From an uncultured Candidatus Saccharibacteria bacterium (GTDB lineage: Bacteria > Patescibacteriota > Saccharimonadia > Saccharimonadales > Saccharimonadaceae): a stretch of DNA of 22,873 bases. The translations under genes were made by a program, and so were the position numbers. This document shows, piece by piece, positions 21,710-22,873 of the stretch; position 1 is the stretch's first letter; each line of letters starts with the position of its first letter. Location of the stretch: assembly GCA_947253285.1 (NCBI GenBank), contig CAMXXV010000007.1, positions 1-22,873 on the forward strand, given 5' to 3'. The notes under the pieces are model-generated. The model was not told the origin of the DNA. It searched no databases and saw nothing but the letters and a program-made list of their open reading frames with translations.

Positions 21710-22627
21710 ATGAACATACCCAAAATGCCTACCATACAGCAAGAAAAATATTTAGTCGAGAAAATCTTTGAGATTCTTAAAGAATACGGCCATGCTATGT
21801 CGCGCGCCGAAATCAAAGAAGCATTGTCTGACCGCGACGATAGTATTGCGGACTTCATGAAATACGAAAGAGTCAGTAAACAAACTCAGAATTCTTATCG
21901 GCCATTTGACTTTAAGTTTAATTTTGCTATCAAAAATCTTATTATTGCCAGCCTAGTTGAAAACAACGGTAAAATCACACTCACTGAAAAAGGCATAAAT
22001 CTAAGTCTCGCAAACTTTGACGTAGAAAAAGACGTGTATGGCGTTAGTGAGAAATACTGGAAGGATAAACATAAAGAGTATCAAGCAGAAAAGAAGCAAG
22101 AAGAAGCTGGCGATACAACAAAACTTGAAAAATCATCTGCCCAGGAAATATATAATGAAAACCTTAAAGAAAAACTCCTAGACGCAATTGCAAAGATGTC
22201 GCCTGGCAAGTTTGAAGCCTTCTCTCGTGCACTACTAAGAGAGATGGGTGTCAATTTTACTGAAAAAGGTACCAATATTAGTAATGATGGCGGCATTGAT
22301 GGCTTTGGCTACCACCTTGATTCAAATGACTTTAGAACTACGCGCGTAGTAATCCAATGTAAACGCTACAATTCTGGCGATGTTTCTTCGCCAGAAATCG
22401 ACCGCTTCTTGGGTGCTATGAACAAAAATCAAGCAGATTACGGCATCTTCATAACGAACAGTCGATTTACTGTATCCGCCAGAAAAGCTGCCGTTGAAGG
22501 TTCACCAGTTACCTTGATTGATGGCGATGAACTGGTTCGACTTATTGTTAAGTACGAATTATTCCTTGAGCCGGTCCAGACATACGAGCTTAATAGTTTC
22601 TATAAGAGCGAAGAAACTGAAGCATAG
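21710..22627 (+). CDS. Mrr-like type IV restriction endonuclease
   Basis: Mrr-type enzymes cut DNA carrying foreign modifications such as methylated bases. The 305-aa protein has a winged-helix-like N-domain (about 8-95, KIFEILKEYGHAMSRAEIKEAL and LTEKGI), a charged linker rich in Lys/Glu (about 112-150), and a C-terminal Mrr catalytic domain (about 158-278). The PD-(D/E)xK core is visible: KFEAFSRALLREMG, D197 in DGGIDGFG, and Q216-C-K218 in VVIQCKRY. Q-x-K is a normal Mrr variant. The ATG at 21710 has only a weak purine stretch upstream. The gene is AT-richer, with more AAA/GAA codons than its neighbours, has no methylase partner here, and is bracketed by two copies of a terminator repeat, which suggests horizontal acquisition. 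It ends in TAG. Confidence 0.9.
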   Translation: MNIPKMPTIQQEKYLVEKIFEILKEYGHAMSRAEIKEALSDRDDSIADFMKYERVSKQTQNSYRPFDFKFNFAIKNLIIASLVENNGKITLTEKGINLSLANFDVEKDVYGVSEKYWKDKHKEYQAEKKQEEAGDTTKLEKSSAQEIYNENLKEKLLDAIAKMSPGKFEAFSRALLREMGVNFTEKGTNISNDGGIDGFGYHLDSNDFRTTRVVIQCKRYNSGDVSSPEIDRFLGAMNKNQADYGIFITNSRFTVSARKAAVEGSPVTLIDGDELVRLIVKYELFLEPVQTYELNSFYKSEETEA

Positions 22628-22684
22628 CTCCTGCCATTTTGCGTTTCGGACAAATCTCCGTTTTATTATCTTCACGCGACGCGC

Positions 22685-22747
22685 TAACTCATAACTAAGC
22701 CCCCACCAATTTGGTGGGGGTATTCTTGGACTAATTTGGCAATCAAA
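22685..22747 (+). repeat. terminator-containing direct repeat, copy 2
   Basis: It repeats the 45-bp core of copy 1 with single-base differences (an extra G and T at the hairpin and C for T after TATT) and a weaker match over the next 15-20 bases. Confidence 0.8.
22699..22727 (+). terminator. intrinsic terminator of the Mrr-like gene
   Basis: CCCCCACCAA (22700-22709) pairs with TTGGTGGGGG (22711-22720), followed by TATTCTT. The weaker T run suggests partial termination, backed up by the next hairpin. Confidence 0.7.
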
Positions 22748-22779
22748 AAACACCTCTTGAAGTGGAATGAGGTGTTTTT
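22746..22779. terminator. bidirectional terminator between the Mrr-like gene and tRNA-Gln
   Basis: AAAAACACCTC pairs with GAGGTGTTTTT around a 12-nt loop. The A and T flanks make it functional on both strands, so it can end the plus-strand transcript and the minus-strand tRNA transcript. Confidence 0.88.
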
Positions 22780-22818
22780 GTATCATATAATATTACAATT
22801 TATGAAAGAACTGTAATA

Positions 22819-22873
22819 TGGCTGGGCTGGAGGGATTCGAACCCCCGAATGCAAGGACCAAAACCTTGTGCCT
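22819..22873 (-). tRNA. tRNA-Gln (UUG anticodon), 5' part beyond the window
   Basis: The minus strand shows an anticodon stem CAAGG/CCTTG around the loop TTTTGGT, placing TTG at 34-36 (Gln, reads CAA). A T-arm follows with TTCGAAT in its loop, closed by GGGGG/CCCTC. Next come the 3' acceptor strand CAGCCCA, discriminator G and an encoded CCA. The D-arm and 5' acceptor strand lie outside the window. Confidence 0.93.

Noticed and set aside
22685..22873. Integration site (attL/attR) at tRNA-Gln
   Set aside because: The tRNA is next to the restriction gene, but no duplicated tRNA 3' end and no integrase are present in the window. The only flanking repeat is the terminator repeat.

Overview
The window most resembles a member of Candidatus Patescibacteria (CPR), with Saccharibacteria (TM7) the best guess. 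The evidence is indirect: short intergenic gaps, a SecA with CPR-type insertions, a topoisomerase I without zinc fingers but with an H1-like Lys/Thr/Ala tail, an orphan type IV coupling-type ATPase, a sigma region 4/HARE-HTH protein and a two-gene M16 peptidase locus. No rRNA or phylogenetic marker comparison is possible here, so the assignment is inference. The base composition is moderately GC-rich, except for the AT-rich right end (about 21,480-22,690).

Layout. The minus strand carries the conserved genes: secA, a short ribosome hibernation factor (hpf/raiA), serS, a NUDIX - ABC ATPase - FtsX-like permease - low-molecular-weight phosphatase cluster, a two-TM proline-rich protein, a VirD4/TraG-like ATPase, two tandem M16 peptidase-like genes, a sigma-4/HARE-HTH gene and topA. 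The plus strand carries unrecognised single genes (3-521, 3670-4119, 6064-6366, 20354-20773, 20895-21422). Most of these are separate units with their own visible promoter and intrinsic terminator. A type IV (Mrr-like) restriction endonuclease lies at 21710-22627, and a tRNA-Gln(UUG) gene is cut by the right edge.

How they work together. SecA, HPF, SerS and TopA are housekeeping: protein export, ribosome storage, tRNA charging and DNA supercoiling. The NUDIX/ABC/permease/phosphatase genes are tightly packed and probably expressed together. The coupling ATPase could power DNA or protein transfer with pilus genes that are not in this window. The M16 genes look like a catalytic/non-catalytic partner pair.

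Most notable observations: an M16 pair in which one partner has lost every zinc-site residue, with a near-identical patch shared by the two genes; no UGA stop codon in 19 genes; extended -10 promoters placed so that serS, the ABC ATPase gene and topA should be leaderless; a restriction gene bracketed by two copies of a roughly 45-60 bp terminator repeat; two adjacent orphan proteins sharing a D-[FY]-A-G-D motif; and a three-hairpin leader that can mask a ribosome binding site.
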